Of a DNA stretch of 64,000 bases, positions 1 to 10,400 are shown piece after piece (the stretch's first letter is position 1; every line of letters begins with the position of its first letter). The translations under genes were made by a program, and so were the position numbers. Below the pieces are notes generated by a model that saw nothing but the letters and a program-made list of their open reading frames with translations, searched no databases and was not told the origin of the DNA. Location of the stretch: positions 310,001 to 374,000 of the forward strand of contig JASXSU010000001.1 in the NCBI GenBank assembly GCA_030674875.1, given 5' to 3'. Source of the DNA: Candidatus Endonucleibacter sp. (ex Gigantidas childressi) (lineage in GTDB: Bacteria > Pseudomonadota > Gammaproteobacteria > Pseudomonadales > Endozoicomonadaceae).

Positions 1-431
1 AACATAGCTTCCATTTCCCCTTTTTGGTCGCTTCCATACAGCGCTATTCCCATACTAACTACATTGGATTAACTGCCGGGCAAGTGCAACCCCTGTTATT
101 TTAGTTATTTTAGACTACAACGCACCATCCTTGTTAACACGCCTTTAGCCTACCAGGTTAAGCCTATCTTTCTTTATTTTTCTCAAGATCTGCATCTCTA
201 TTATAAAACTATATTGCATCGTCTTAACAGCCTAAAACACAAAATTTCTACATTTATCAATAATTGGACACACACACACCACTTCAAACCTTGATACCAT
301 GCGTATTGCAATACTTACACCTGACCAAAAGAACAAAAACTATCATAACAAAAACTCTTAAAAACATGCTGATATTTTCGTTACCAACTATAAATTGATC
401 AAAAAAAGATCAGTGATCATAAAAAGTTATG
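1..431. other. Gene-poor leading segment
   Basis: AT-rich sequence with no open reading frame of convincing length and no recognisable RNA gene. It ends at the left inverted repeat of the IS30 element. I see nothing supportable in it. Confidence 0.6.
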
Positions 432-1507
432 GCTGGATTAATATAATAAGTGCAATTGACTGAAATTTTATAGGTGAGCCAGCTGCCGGTATATTTGTAG
501 CTCACACACTAAAAATGGAAGCCAAGAATGAGTACTCAAACCAGGCAATACAAGCAGCTGACTCAAGGGCAACGGTATCAGATTGAGGCTCTTCTTGGAA
601 CAGACTACATGCAGAAAGAAATCGCAGTGTTAGTAGGTATCAGTGAGAGTGCTTTATCACGAGAGTTGAGTCGTAATGCCAGTGATGATGGCTACGGTGC
701 TGAAAGCGCCCACGCACTAGCCAGTCAGCGTAGAGTGACAGCTACAAAGTTCAGCAAAACAGATCAACGATACATATCCATAATAAAGAAAGGGCTATTG
801 CTTGGTTGGTCTCCTAAAAATATCAGTTTCGGATGAGGGTGGAAGCGCCCGACATCGCACTCAGCCACACCACTGCTTATAAACGTGTTACTACTAACAA
901 AGTGCGTGGAGGCTCTTTGTATAAGAATCTACCCCGTTTTGGCAAGAGGCGCTGCAAAGGTGGTAAGCGTAAGGCTGGGCGTATCACGATCCCAGACCGC
1001 ATCGATATTTCCGATCGGCCCTTAGTTGTTAATCTGCGGTCTCGTCTAGGCGACTGGGAGGGTGATACGATTTATGGACAGGACGCCCATCTGGTGACCC
1101 TTGTAGACCGCAAGAGTCGGTTAACTTTAATAGGGAAAGTTGATACAAAACACGCCGAAGTTGTTGCTGTAAGTATGATCAAGATTCTGAAGCGAGTGTC
1201 ACCGGTCTGCACAATCACCCTAGATAATGGTGGTGAGCTTGCAACCCATGAAAAGGTAGCAAAAACAATGAATGCAGATATCTACTTTCCCAAGCCTTAT
1301 GCTAGTTATCATCGGGGAACTAACGAAAATACCAATGGCATCATTCGGAGAACCTGTCCTAAAAAATGGTGCCGAGTCATCTGACAGAAGACGATTTGAG
1401 GACAATGGAAATGTTGATAAATACCAGGCCTAGGAAGGTTTTAGGAGGGTGGACACCACTCGAAGTCTACACAGGACGGCCGATTGCACTTATTGCTTGA
1501 ATCCAGC
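432..1507 (+). mobile_element. IS30-family insertion sequence, decayed copy 1
   Basis: The element is bounded by imperfect inverted repeats. The left end starts GCTGGATTAATATAATAAGT and the right end (about 1481-1507) reads, in reverse complement, GCTGGATTCAAGCAATAAGT. Both continue into a shared GCAAT. The single transposase gene fills the interior. No clear target duplication is visible at the flanks. A second copy of the same element is split between 41721-41775 and about 45455-45954, and comparing the two gives the ends and the frameshift positions. Confidence 0.8.
528..1500 (+). pseudogene. IS30-family transposase, frameshifted
   Basis: The N-terminal piece (528-836) carries the helix-turn-helix typical of IS30 transposases (LTQGQRYQIEALL, then KEIAVLVGISESALSREL). 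The catalytic rve/DDE core follows in another frame from 833, with GDWEGDTIYG, TLDNGGE and RGTNENTNGIIRR around the presumed acidic triad. The first frameshift lies near 830. A second is near 1365, where this copy has six A residues and the copy at 45.7 kb has seven, so the C-terminus falls out of frame after about 1370. The original C-terminal codons can still be read down to the TGA at 1498-1500, just inside the right inverted repeat. With two frameshifts it should be inactive unless both are bypassed. Programmed frameshifting is not usual in this family. Confidence 0.85.
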
Positions 1508-1581
1508 GCTACTTATTAAAATGTTCAAACAACGACAAGCTCTTAACTTTCTCTCTTCTTCACTATCTGACGGCCATAGCC

Positions 1582-3423
1582 TTACTCGTCAAGAAAGCTA
1601 CGCAAATGATCTGAGCGACTAGGATGACGAAGTTTTCGAAGGGCTTTAGCTTCAATCTGACGAATGCGCTCACGGGTTACATCAAATTGTTTGCCTACCT
1701 CTTCAAGGGTATGATCAGTATTCATATCAATACCAAATCGCATACGTAGAACTTTTGCTTCACGAACAGTTAAACCGGAAAGCACTTGCTGTGTGCACTC
1801 CTTTAGTCCAGAACCAGTAGCTCGATCTACAGGTGACTTCATTATCGCGTCTTCTATAAAGTCGCCTAAATGAGAATCATCATCATCTCCGATCGGCGTT
1901 TCCATTGAGATAGGCTCTTTGGAAATTTTAAGCACCTTACGCACTTTGTCTTCCGGCATTTCCATACGATGAGCAAGCTCTTCTGGCGTAGCCTCCCGAC
2001 CCATTATCTGAACCATTTGTCTAGAAATTCTATTTAGCTTGTTAATGGTCTCAATCATGTGTACTGGAATACGAATCGTCCTTGCTTGATCAGCAATAGA
2101 ACGGGTAATGGCCTGCCGGATCCACCATGTTGCATAAGTGGAAAACTTATAACCGCGGCGGTATTCGAACTTATCCACCGCTTTCATGAGGCCAATATTA
2201 CCTTCCTGTATCAGATCAAGAAATTGCAGTCCACGATTGGTGTACTTTTTTGCAATAGAAATAACCAAGCGCAGATTGGCTTCGACCATCTCTTTTTTGG
2301 CTCTGCGGGCGCGCGCTTCACCAAGAGACATCTTGCGACTGATATCCTTAATTTGATTCAAGGTCAGAAGAAAATTTTTCTCAATACTGATCAGCTTCTT
2401 CTGGGCACGGATGATTTCAACACGGTACTTTTCGATGTCGTCTGTATAGCTACTGCTAATAGAGTCGATCCACTTTAGCTCTGTTTCATGACCGAGGAAG
2501 CTTTTAAGAAAAGCTTTGCGTGGCATTTTTGCTTGGCGCACACATAGCTGCATAATAGCTCTTTCGTTTTGACGAATATTAGTTAAAGCATTACGGATGC
2601 GAAATATCAAAAGTTCAAAAACACGTGGGATAAGCTTGAATGTAACAAATAAATCAGCAAGCTCTGCTTGAGAGGCTATAGCTTCTTTGCAGGTAACACC
2701 TTTACCTAAGATGATCGCAGATGTTTTGTCTAGGCATACTCTCAAAGCTTCGAAGCGTTCGCGAGCTTCTTCCGGGTCGAGCCCGCCAGCGTCTTCATCA
2801 TCATCGGCGTTAGCATCATTAGCGTCAACCTTAACCTTACTAGGGTCATTAAAGTCTTCTGATGAGCCAACTCCAGTAACTAGCGTCTGTACAGATATGG
2901 CAACCCCTTCATCAGGATCAATATAACCACTAATAAGATCGTTAAGACGCCCGTCCTCTTCAATAATGCGATCATATTCGTCGACGATTATTTGCACAGA
3001 CCCAGGGAAGTGTGCAAGGGAGGATGTAACCTCTCGCCAACCTTCCTCAATGCGTTTAGCAATCTGGATTTCACCTTCACGGGTCAGTAGCTCTACTGTA
3101 CCCATTTCCCTCATATACATACGAACAGGATCAGTGGTTCGGCCAGTTTCCTGCTCGACAGCAGCCAACGCAGCAGCCGCTTCTTCTGCAGCTACTTCAT
3201 CGGTACTTGCTTCCGCCATTAACAAGGTATCAGCATCAGGAGCAGTCTCGTAGACACTAATACCCATGTCATTGATCATGCAAATGATATCTTCAACCTG
3301 ATGAGGGTCAGAAATACCTTCCGGAAGATGGTCATTAACCTCCGCGTAAGTCAGGTATCCCTGTTCCTTACCGCGGCTGATAAGCTCTTTTAATCGGGAT
3401 TGTTGTTGAGAATTTGCTGACAT
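1582..3423 (-). CDS. rpoD: RNA polymerase primary sigma factor sigma-70
   Basis: The 613-residue protein directs core RNA polymerase to housekeeping promoters. Visible parts in order: region 1.1 (about residues 5-80, with [20 protein letters not shown]), region 1.2 ([19 protein letters not shown], about 100-130), a long acidic non-conserved insert (about 135-370), region 2 with the near-invariant [19 protein letters not shown] and [20 protein letters not shown] (-10 recognition), region 3, and region 4 with the helix-turn-helix [18 protein letters not shown] (-35 recognition). The length matches E. coli RpoD (613). It is the last gene of the rpsU-yqeY-dnaG-rpoD cluster, but a 448 bp spacer to dnaG suggests it also has its own promoter. 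The ATG is at the normal family start. Confidence 0.98.
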   Translation of the reverse strand: MSANSQQQSRLKELISRGKEQGYLTYAEVNDHLPEGISDPHQVEDIICMINDMGISVYETAPDADTLLMAEASTDEVAAEEAAAALAAVEQETGRTTDPVRMYMREMGTVELLTREGEIQIAKRIEEGWREVTSSLAHFPGSVQIIVDEYDRIIEEDGRLNDLISGYIDPDEGVAISVQTLVTGVGSSEDFNDPSKVKVDANDANADDDEDAGGLDPEEARERFEALRVCLDKTSAIILGKGVTCKEAIASQAELADLFVTFKLIPRVFELLIFRIRNALTNIRQNERAIMQLCVRQAKMPRKAFLKSFLGHETELKWIDSISSSYTDDIEKYRVEIIRAQKKLISIEKNFLLTLNQIKDISRKMSLGEARARRAKKEMVEANLRLVISIAKKYTNRGLQFLDLIQEGNIGLMKAVDKFEYRRGYKFSTYATWWIRQAITRSIADQARTIRIPVHMIETINKLNRISRQMVQIMGREATPEELAHRMEMPEDKVRKVLKISKEPISMETPIGDDDDSHLGDFIEDAIMKSPVDRATGSGLKECTQQVLSGLTVREAKVLRMRFGIDMNTDHTLEEVGKQFDVTRERIRQIEAKALRKLRHPSRSDHLRSFLDE

Positions 3424-3871
3424 ATCAACCCTTTAACAACAGCGAAAGTGAGATGCTGGACGCAAAATATAAAATACAAGAAGGCAAGCGTAACTCATAA
3501 ACCAAGCCAGCTGCCATTTAATAGCCTCTGCCCAACTCTTGGCGGAGCGAGTTTCCAGGATGATACCCATAATGTGAACTCGTCTTTCCTAGCATTTTCA
3601 AACAGTAATTGGAGAATGTGATTTCTCAAAACTTCTCTAAGCATGTAAACCAACCGCAGCGTTAAGTCTAAAATCTGTTCTTGTTCAAACAATAAGTCGT
3701 TATTTTCAGACAGACCAAAGCTTATTACTGCTTTTCCGTATGACGTACAACTTTATTGAGTGAGACTAAAAAAAGCCGATCCAACCTCCCATTGAGCATG
3801 GAGATAGAAAAACACGCCGTGAACACACGCCGTGAAAATATAAAGTATACCTAATATTTTTTATTATGCAG
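3424..3871. other. Spacer between dnaG and rpoD
   Basis: A 448 bp gap on a minus-strand transcription unit. It holds a 65-codon minus-strand frame (3495-3692) with no recognisable domain or ribosome site, which I do not call a gene. The promoter and leader of rpoD should lie in the right-hand part of this gap by position, but no strong -35/-10 pair stands out. Confidence 0.4.
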
Positions 3872-5788
3872 TTATTTTTTTTTCACAACCTCTCTAACTG
3901 CACGAAATTGTTGCCGTTTTTCATCAAAAAAACATTGTAGCTCTCTACGCTGCTGGGCATTTACCTGTGAAATACTCGTAGAGCTCAACTCTTTCTTTAA
4001 TGTTTCTTCTCTTTGCTTTTGGTCATTTTTTTGAGCTTCAATTCGGATGTGATCTAGTGTTTCATGAAACTCCTGCTCATTGCCGGTCATGCCTAAATCA
4101 AATGTCGCCAGTTCCTGTAAACGCTGCCCTGCCTTGGTATCGTGCTCTTGTGCTATTAGTGTGATTGGAGAAATCCCCGGAGTACTTTTTAATATTTCAA
4201 GCAACTTAACCAGTAACAAATTGTCTGGGGAATTGCGCTGATTCAGACCGCTAATATTGTCAACATTATCTGCCAACTTAGTGTTAAACAACAACTGGCG
4301 TATAGCGTAGCCAGCACTATTAATTTTACTAGAAGGTTTTGTACTGGGTATCCGCGAGGTGTGGGAACGCCCACTATCTCGAAAAAAAGGCTTTGACTGG
4401 ACACCAGGAGGGCCAGCTTCATCAGCGCCATGCTGAGACGGCATGGTTATGGCTTTAGATGGAGACGCAGTTACTTTTGGTGCACCCTCTACTGACAGCT
4501 GTGCTGTTAAATATTCGACTTCAAGCCCTGTCAAGCTAGACAGTTTTTGTAGAACTAGCTGTTTAAACATGCCTCTTGGTAGTACGTCAATATGAGGCCG
4601 AGCCAGATTTGCTAGCCTTGCCTTACCATCCAGAGCATTAAGATCCAAGTTGCTTACAAGTTCTTTAAATAAAAAAGCATCAAGACTAATTGCATCTGAC
4701 TGCAGGCGAGATTTAAACGCGTCAGAGCCTTCCTTCTTTACCATGCTATCTGGATCCTCTCCTTGGGGCAAAAAGAGAAACCTCGCTTGACGGCCATCTT
4801 CCATAGAGGAAAGAGTCGATTCCAGTGCGCGCCATGCAGCACGCCGTCCAGCATCGTCTCCATCAAAACAGAACAATACCTCAGGGCAGGTTTTAAATAA
4901 ACGTTGCATATGATCTTTCGTTGTTGCTGTGCCTAAGGTTGCCACGCTATTGGTTAACCCCTTCTGAGTAAGTGCAACAACATCCATATAGCCTTCAACC
5001 ACAATAATTTGCTTCAAAGATCTATTGGCTTTTTTTGCTTCATAAAGTCCATATAGCTCTTTGCCTTTTTGGAAAATAGGTGTTTCAGGAGAGTTTAAGT
5101 ACTTAGGCTTGTCATCCCCCAATACCCTCCCGCCAAAGGCAATAAAGCGCCCCCTGCTATCACGAATAGGGAACATGATGCGATCCCTGAACCGGTCATA
5201 TATACGCTTGTTATCGTCATTCTCAACCAATAATCCGGACTGAATTAGGTGTTTTTCTTTTTCGCAACTATTGTCAAAATAGTTTTGCAGATTATTCCAG
5301 CCAGAAGGCGCATAGCCTATACAAAACTGACGAGCTAACTCTCCGGTTAGCTCCCGCTGTTTGAGATACTGAATAGCCTGGAAGGATCTATCATGGTGCC
5401 GTAGCTGCCGCTGGAAAAACTCCGCAGCCTGCTCCATTATTTTATACAGATTGGTATGGTCTGGTTGCTCTGTTTGATTGTAGCCTTGCTCTCTGGGAAC
5501 TCCCAGGCCAAGCTGTCCAGCAAGGTCATCAACAGCTGCAAGAAAGTCCAAATGATCAAACTCCATAATAAAACCCAGAACATTACCGCTGGCGCCACAG
5601 CCAAAGCAATAATAAAACTGTTTTTCGGGGTTAACAGAGAATGAGGGGGTTTTTTCTTTGTGAAAGGGACAACACGCAGAGTAGTTGCGACCAGTTTTTT
5701 TTAGCTTAACTCTGCTGTCAATGATATCAATAATATCAACTCTTGTTAGCAGGTCGTCAATGAAATGTTGCGGTATGCGTCCAGCCAT
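3872..5788 (-). CDS. dnaG: DNA primase
   Basis: DnaG makes the RNA primers for leading- and lagging-strand replication and acts with the DnaB helicase. The 638-residue protein has the N-terminal zinc-binding domain (CCPFHKEKTPSFSV and YYCFGCGASGN, Cys-His-Cys-Cys ligands, about residues 35-65), the RNA polymerase domain with the DRFRDRIMFPI block (about 210), and the TOPRIM centre (VVEGYMDVVAL, then FCFDGDDAGRRAAWRA with the metal-binding DGD). A low-complexity Ser/Pro linker (about 420-490) leads to the C-terminal helicase-binding region. The start is set at MAGRIPQHFIDDLLTR, which matches the family. The longer frame upstream to 5875 runs into a dispersed repeat and is not coding. It follows yqeY on the same strand. 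Confidence 0.97.
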   Translation of the reverse strand: MAGRIPQHFIDDLLTRVDIIDIIDSRVKLKKTGRNYSACCPFHKEKTPSFSVNPEKQFYYCFGCGASGNVLGFIMEFDHLDFLAAVDDLAGQLGLGVPREQGYNQTEQPDHTNLYKIMEQAAEFFQRQLRHHDRSFQAIQYLKQRELTGELARQFCIGYAPSGWNNLQNYFDNSCEKEKHLIQSGLLVENDDNKRIYDRFRDRIMFPIRDSRGRFIAFGGRVLGDDKPKYLNSPETPIFQKGKELYGLYEAKKANRSLKQIIVVEGYMDVVALTQKGLTNSVATLGTATTKDHMQRLFKTCPEVLFCFDGDDAGRRAAWRALESTLSSMEDGRQARFLFLPQGEDPDSMVKKEGSDAFKSRLQSDAISLDAFLFKELVSNLDLNALDGKARLANLARPHIDVLPRGMFKQLVLQKLSSLTGLEVEYLTAQLSVEGAPKVTASPSKAITMPSQHGADEAGPPGVQSKPFFRDSGRSHTSRIPSTKPSSKINSAGYAIRQLLFNTKLADNVDNISGLNQRNSPDNLLLVKLLEILKSTPGISPITLIAQEHDTKAGQRLQELATFDLGMTGNEQEFHETLDHIRIEAQKNDQKQREETLKKELSSTSISQVNAQQRRELQCFFDEKRQQFRAVREVVKKK

Positions 5789-5864
5789 GATTGCGTCAAG
5801 AGCCGTTTTTTGTGAGGGTAACCTATGGTAACACAGGTTTAATTTGCCGCCAGTCGCACAAGAG

Positions 5865-5992
5865 TATACCCACAAGAGTTGGAGTTTCTACGCGACGTAA
5901 GTGAGCCCGACCACAGAAACTTATGAACACTAAGGAACTGTGGTGAACGGATGCTGACAACAAAGTAACAACTTCAAAGGCGACAAGTATAT
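5865..5992. repeat. MITE-like dispersed repeat, subfamily 2
   Basis: Begins TATACCCACAAGAG and ends GGCGACAAGTATAT, with a central stretch GTGAGCCCGACCACAGAAAC. It is recognisably the same element as the reverse complement of 35720-35847. It sits between yqeY and dnaG and explains most of that 430 bp spacer. The remainder (5993-6217) shows no gene. Confidence 0.6.
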
Positions 5993-6217
5993 TTACGCTA
6001 GCCTCCTCGTAATAAATGGTACCCCCTCGTGAGCCTATGAGAAGCAGGTAAATATGGTAAGTTAATACACCTTAAAGAGGTCAGTATTACCTGACATTTA
6101 AAGCCATGATTGGTTCGTAAAAGGTAATTTTCGAGTGCTTTTAACGCTTAGCACTATAGAATACAAAATCTGCTAAATTAGCACAGAAAGCAAAGCAACA
6201 GCTTTTTTGCAGACTCA

Positions 6218-6667
6218 TTAGCTTAATTTGGACTTAACAATATTGCTAATAACGGACATATCCGCATACCCTTGCGCTTTGGGTATAATAATAGCCATCA
6301 CCTTCCCCATGTCTATCATACTTTGTGCGCCAACCTCGGTAATTGCCTCGGCGACCACCTGAACGAGAGTAAACTCAGACCACTGCTCTGGCAGAAACTC
6401 CTGCAGTATTTCAAGTTCCAGACCCTCCTTATCAGAAAGATCCATGCGTCCTGCAGACTTGAACTGCTTAATCGAATCACGCCGCTGCTTAACCATTTTA
6501 TCCAATACAGCAAGAGCACGCTTGTCATCGAGATTTTTTTCATCAATGGCAACCTGCTGAAGTTCTGCCAGCGCGAGCCTTATTATTCCAAGCCGAGTCT
6601 TATTACGCTTACGCATAGACTCTTTCATGGCTTCCATCAACCGCTCTCTAACTTTGCATTCGCTCAT
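6218..6667 (-). CDS. yqeY: GatB/YqeY domain protein
   Basis: Small all-helical protein of 149 residues in the YqeY family, which resembles the tRNA-binding tail of the amidotransferase subunit GatB. Its exact role is not established; a tRNA-linked function is inferred in the family. Family signatures are MKESMRKRNKTRLGIIRLAL near the N-terminus and KQRRDSIKQFKSAGR in the middle. The C-terminal GKVMAIIIPKAQGYADMSVI is the usual end helix pair. The ATG at 6667 is chosen because an excellent AAGGAGG ribosome site lies five bases upstream; the longer frame to 6694 would start inside that site. It stands between rpsU and dnaG, as in Pseudomonas. Confidence 0.93.
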   Translation of the reverse strand: MSECKVRERLMEAMKESMRKRNKTRLGIIRLALAELQQVAIDEKNLDDKRALAVLDKMVKQRRDSIKQFKSAGRMDLSDKEGLELEILQEFLPEQWSEFTLVQVVAEAITEVGAQSMIDMGKVMAIIIPKAQGYADMSVISNIVKSKLS

Positions 6668-6760
6668 GCGCACCTCCTTTTCGAACAGTAGCAAGCAATC
6701 AAGATAGCTTCTAAGCCTGAAACTTGCTTGGGTGTTGTCTTCAAGGGGGAGTCTGTGTTG

Positions 6761-6976
6761 TTAATACAGACGCTCGCGACGACGATGTTCACGCTGAAGC
6801 TTTTTCAAGTGACGCTTGACAGCAGCCGCGGCTTTACGCTTGCGAACAGAAGTTGGTTTTTCGTAGTGCTCACGTCGACGCACCTCAGCCAAAACTCCAG
6901 CTTTTTCACAGGAGCGCTTGAATCGGCGCAGTGCTATATCAAATGGTTCATTCTCTTTAACTTTGACCGTAGGCAT
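6761..6976 (-). CDS. rpsU: 30S ribosomal protein S21 (bS21)
   Basis: The 71-residue basic protein starts [20 protein letters not shown] and ends in a lysine/arginine-rich tail ([16 protein letters not shown]), the standard bS21 sequence and length. It joins the small subunit late in assembly and helps mRNA base pairing during initiation. The start at 6976 is preceded by AGGAAGTGAG. A longer frame to 7003 adds nine non-conserved residues and is rejected. It is the first gene of the rpsU-yqeY-dnaG-rpoD cluster and is divergent from tsaD, so the 282 bp gap must hold promoters for both directions. Confidence 0.97.
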   Translation of the reverse strand: MPTVKVKENEPFDIALRRFKRSCEKAGVLAEVRRREHYEKPTSVRKRKAAAAVKRHLKKLQREHRRRERLY

Positions 6977-7258
6977 GCAGAGCTCACTTCCTATACAAAA
7001 CATGGTTAATTTATACTCATCGTACTTGAAGATGCAAAGATGCTGGCTTCACTTGTTAAACTGTATTTTCACAGGCCTTGAATGCAGGCTCTTTGATCCA
7101 TACACAACAACAAAGTCAGCAGCATACTATCAGCATCATCACGTCAAAGGATTCTAAAGGTAATTGAGAGGAAATGCAAAACACTAACTCTTATCCAAAA
7201 CACTAACTCTTTTTATGCCATACTTTCGCTATCTGTTAACAATACGTGGCTCTTTCGC

Positions 7259-8284
7259 ATGATAACTCTTGGGATAGAAACATCTTGTGATGAAACAGGG
7301 ATCGCCCTTTATGATAGCAAAAAAGGCTTACTAAGCGACGAGCTATATAGCCAGGCAGACATGCATGCAGCCTATGGTGGCATTGTCCCAGAGCTTGCAT
7401 CAAGAGATCATATTTGCAGGATTATCCCCCTCATTCACAAAGTTCTTAAAAGCGCGAATATAAGCAAAAGTTCTATTGATGGAGTAGCATTTACTAAAGG
7501 TCCTGGACTGATTGGCGCTCTAATGGTTGGCGCTTGCACAGGAAGGGCTTTAGCTTGGGCATTGGGAGTTCCGGCAATTGGAGTCCATCACATGGAAGGG
7601 CATCTACTGGCCCCAATGCTGGAAGACGAACCACCTACATTCCCTTTCTTGGCCTTACTCGTGTCTGGAGGGCATACGCAATTGATCTGGGTTGAAGGTA
7701 TAGGTCGCTATAAGTTGCTTGGCGAGTCTGTTGATGATGCTGTGGGCGAAGCATTTGATAAAGCCGCAGCCATGTTAGGAATGGGTTACCCTGGTGGACC
7801 TTTGATATCTCAGCTTGCGACCAACGGGGTGTCTGGCCGCTTCCGCTTTCCTCGACCTATGACAAACCGGCCTGGTCTGGACTTCAGTTTTAGCGGTTTA
7901 AAAACTTTTACTCTAAATACTGTGGCAAAATGCAAACAAGAGGGCTGTTTTAATGATCAAGATAGGGCAGATATAGCCTTGGCGTTTGAAGAAGCCGTGG
8001 TGGATACGCTGAAATTAAAGTGTCGTAGAGCCTTGCAACAAACGGGGTTAAAACAGTTAGTTATTGCTGGGGGCGTTAGCGCTAATATCCCATTAAGACA
8101 AACGCTGGCATCTATGGTTCGCGCCGAGGGGGCGCATTTACGTTATGCTCGCTTGGAGTTTTGTACGGATAATGGTGCCATGATTGCTTATGCTGGCTGC
8201 CAAAGGCTAATGGCTGGGCAGCATGAAAGCTTGTCTGTAATGCCTGTTCCTCGATGGCCAATAGAAACCTTGGAGCCTACTTAA
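7259..8284 (+). CDS. tsaD: tRNA N6-adenosine threonylcarbamoyltransferase
   Basis: TsaD transfers the threonylcarbamoyl group to A37 of tRNAs that read ANN codons, working with TsaB, TsaE and the TsaC product. The 341-residue protein shows the ASKHA fold landmarks: the start [19 protein letters not shown], the metal-binding HMEGH motif (about residue 111), [10 protein letters not shown], the phosphate loop, and [10 protein letters not shown] near the C-terminus. The length fits the family (337 in E. coli). It is divergent from rpsU, the common arrangement in gammaproteobacteria. No plsY follows it here, although plsY often lies between tsaD and folB. Confidence 0.97.
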   Translation: MITLGIETSCDETGIALYDSKKGLLSDELYSQADMHAAYGGIVPELASRDHICRIIPLIHKVLKSANISKSSIDGVAFTKGPGLIGALMVGACTGRALAWALGVPAIGVHHMEGHLLAPMLEDEPPTFPFLALLVSGGHTQLIWVEGIGRYKLLGESVDDAVGEAFDKAAAMLGMGYPGGPLISQLATNGVSGRFRFPRPMTNRPGLDFSFSGLKTFTLNTVAKCKQEGCFNDQDRADIALAFEEAVVDTLKLKCRRALQQTGLKQLVIAGGVSANIPLRQTLASMVRAEGAHLRYARLEFCTDNGAMIAYAGCQRLMAGQHESLSVMPVPRWPIETLEPT

Positions 8285-8370
8285 GATAGGCTTGCTTTTC
8301 CTTTGAAGAGTAGAAATAGCAAAGTTAATCTTTTTTGAAAATCTCAGCTCAACCTTTCAGGCAGTAAAAA

Positions 8371-8727
8371 ATGGATAAGGTTTATATTGCAGACCTTCAG
8401 GTCGAAGCAATCATTGGCGTCTATGACTTTGAGCATAATACCCCTCAACCACTTATCATTGACCTAGAGATGGATACTGATTTTTCTCAAGCCTTCGATA
8501 GTGATGAGATCTCTGATGTATTGGACTATGACGCTATCAGCAAAATAGTGCGGTCATTTTGTGAAAGCTCCCAATATAAACTATTAGAGGCGCTTGCTGG
8601 CGGCATTATCAAGCTACTTTTTAGCAATCAGTCCATGCGCAAGGTAGCTATTCGTATTCGTAAACCACAGGCACTTACAGGAGCTATGGCTAGCATATGG
8701 TGTGAGAGATGCCGAGAGCAGATGTAA
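8371..8727 (+). CDS. folB: Dihydroneopterin aldolase
   Basis: FolB converts 7,8-dihydroneopterin to 6-hydroxymethyl-dihydropterin and glycolaldehyde in folate synthesis. The 118-residue protein begins MDKVYIADLQVEAIIGVYDFE and shows the family blocks VLDYDAISKIV and LLEALAGGI, with the conserved Glu and Lys (IRIRKPQALTGA) of the T-fold active site. The start has only a modest upstream purine run (CAGTAAAAA). folP, the later step that joins the pterin to p-aminobenzoate, is also in this window (15.2 kb). folK, which usually follows folB, is absent; a decayed repeat takes its place. Confidence 0.95.
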   Translation: MDKVYIADLQVEAIIGVYDFEHNTPQPLIIDLEMDTDFSQAFDSDEISDVLDYDAISKIVRSFCESSQYKLLEALAGGIIKLLFSNQSMRKVAIRIRKPQALTGAMASIWCERCREQM

Positions 8728-8750
8728 CTAACTCCCTTGCGAGACTTTTA

Positions 8751-8875
8751 CTAGCTACCACTAAAAGTGCGAGCAGGCAACAAACAAGCAAAGCCACCAA
8801 GACTCTACGAGTAGTAGGTTATTTGGATGGGAGAGAACAGCCAACAACCTCACACCTTCAAGGGTAATGGGTATA
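8751..8875. repeat. Degenerate MITE-like repeat
   Basis: Contains AAGCAAAGCCACCAAGACTC, TACGAGTAGTAGG and GCCAACAACCTCACACCTTC, and ends GGTAATGGGTATA, matching the plus-strand consensus seen at 21250-21377. The left end is eroded. It fills the spacer between folB and cca. Confidence 0.6.
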
Positions 8876-8893
8876 GAATCTACTTGAAATAAG

Positions 8894-10033
8894 TCAATAC
8901 GACCGCTGGTTTAAAAAATCACTCACTTGCTTGACCCTCTCGACCTGTAGCTGTATACCAATATCTTTACCTTTATATCCTTGAGCAAGTATAGGCTTAG
9001 AGCTTGTTGAACGACAAAGATCAAGACATTGAAGTAATATTTTTACGTGTTGCTCTTGCAGATCATCTCCAGACACCAAAGCTAAATGATAACTACTCGT
9101 TAAGGCATTTTTAAAGCGGTCAGGCTTACGATATGCGTCTGTTTTTTGAAACAGGTTCACAAGTTCTGTTGCTGTCGTGTTTTTTTGGATAGAGATCAAG
9201 GCAAGCATGTGCTCATTAATTAGCAGAGCTAGTTCTGCCATTTCTATAGGAAATGTGATGTGCTTACAAAATGCTTTAAGCTGTTTAGTGCTAACAGATT
9301 CGTTGGGAGGAAATAAACAAGCAAAACGGACGTGATAACCTTCTTTATTTATCACCGCATGTTTTAGCGCTGGGATAGCATAGGTACCTGACAGAAGAAG
9401 ACTCCAATCAGGCATGATTATTTGCAATGCTTCACAGGTCATCAGTGTTTTAAAATAAATCTCCGGTGAAGGCTCCATCAATGCCCTAGATGTTTCCTGC
9501 CAAACCCGTTCAGATAGAAGGTGATTAACCTCCCCAGTTTTAACCATTTGCTTCATCAGCTCCATTGTTTCCTTAGCAACGGTGAATCCTGCATGATGAA
9601 GACGGGCAGCAAAGCGAGCCACTCTCAGCACCCTTAGAGGATCTTCTGAAAATGCCGACGAAACATGTCTTAACGTGTGATTTTCAAGATCTTTCTGACC
9701 TCCAAAAGGGTCAACAATATTACCTTCCTCGTCCTGAGCCATGGCATTAATAGTAAGGTCTCTACGTATTAGATCTTCCTCAAGAGAAATATTAGGAGAT
9801 GTGTAAAAAACAAAACCTTTATAACCGTGGCCAGATTTACGTTCGGTTCTGGCCAAGGCATATTCTTCATGGGTTTCTGGGTGTAAAAAAACAGGAAAAT
9901 CCTTGCCAACAGGCCGATATCCATTAGCTATCATTGCTTCTGGCGTTGCTCCAACCACAACCCAGTCACGGTCTTTTACTTCCAAACCTAGCAATCGATC
10001 TCTAACGGCACCGCCAACTAGATAAATCTTCAT
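8894..10033 (-). CDS. cca: CCA-adding tRNA nucleotidyltransferase
   Basis: Adds or repairs the 3' CCA of tRNAs. The 379-residue protein has the class II nucleotidyltransferase head: MKIYLVGGAVRDRLLG, then DRDWVVVG (metal-binding DxD-type site), the template block RRDLTINAMAQDEEGNIVDPFGG, and DPLRVLRVARFAAR (neck, nucleotide-selecting EDxxR-type region). In enterobacterial CCA enzymes an HD phosphohydrolase domain follows with an LLHDLGK-type motif. Here the equivalent stretch reads FACLFPPNES, so the HD metal ligands are gone and the protein is about 30 residues shorter. Nucleotidyl transfer should be intact; phosphatase and phosphodiesterase activity is probably lost. Confidence 0.95.
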   Translation of the reverse strand: MKIYLVGGAVRDRLLGLEVKDRDWVVVGATPEAMIANGYRPVGKDFPVFLHPETHEEYALARTERKSGHGYKGFVFYTSPNISLEEDLIRRDLTINAMAQDEEGNIVDPFGGQKDLENHTLRHVSSAFSEDPLRVLRVARFAARLHHAGFTVAKETMELMKQMVKTGEVNHLLSERVWQETSRALMEPSPEIYFKTLMTCEALQIIMPDWSLLLSGTYAIPALKHAVINKEGYHVRFACLFPPNESVSTKQLKAFCKHITFPIEMAELALLINEHMLALISIQKNTTATELVNLFQKTDAYRKPDRFKNALTSSYHLALVSGDDLQEQHVKILLQCLDLCRSTSSKPILAQGYKGKDIGIQLQVERVKQVSDFLNQRSY

Positions 10034-10400
10034 TTTAGTAAATTTTCTACTCTAGGGGAGTTGTAATGTATGTCTGTCGTGTTTAAGAATGCAATGCTGC
10101 TTCCTACACTTATAACGCCTTTGAACATGTAAACAACTTTAAACTACAGGGCTGTTTGAAAACTTTTAACTTAATAAATACTGGACATATATCGTAGAGT
10201 GATCTTTTTAATTCTCTAAAAATAGAGGACCATAGAATTACACCTGTTATAGCTAAGCTTGCAGTTAGCTTTGTACAACACCTGACAAATACTCAAAAAT
10301 ACTTAATGTAATTTTGCAGAAATATACCAGAACATAATATTTCAAACATGAACCGTGAGGCTCATCATCTTGCAAGTCAGTTATAACACGGAGTTTCCGA
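10034..10400. other. Spacer between cca and putA
   Basis: AT-rich 367 bp between divergent genes. It must hold the promoters for cca and putA. No operator or strong repeat is visible. A good GGAG ribosome site for putA lies at its right end. Confidence 0.4.

Noticed and set aside
3495-3692. 65-codon frame between dnaG and rpoD
   Set aside because: It has no ribosome site, no domain, and an AT-rich spacer composition; not enough to call a gene.
5789-5875. 29-codon N-terminal extension of dnaG
   Set aside because: It is not conserved in DnaG and its start lies within a MITE-like repeat.
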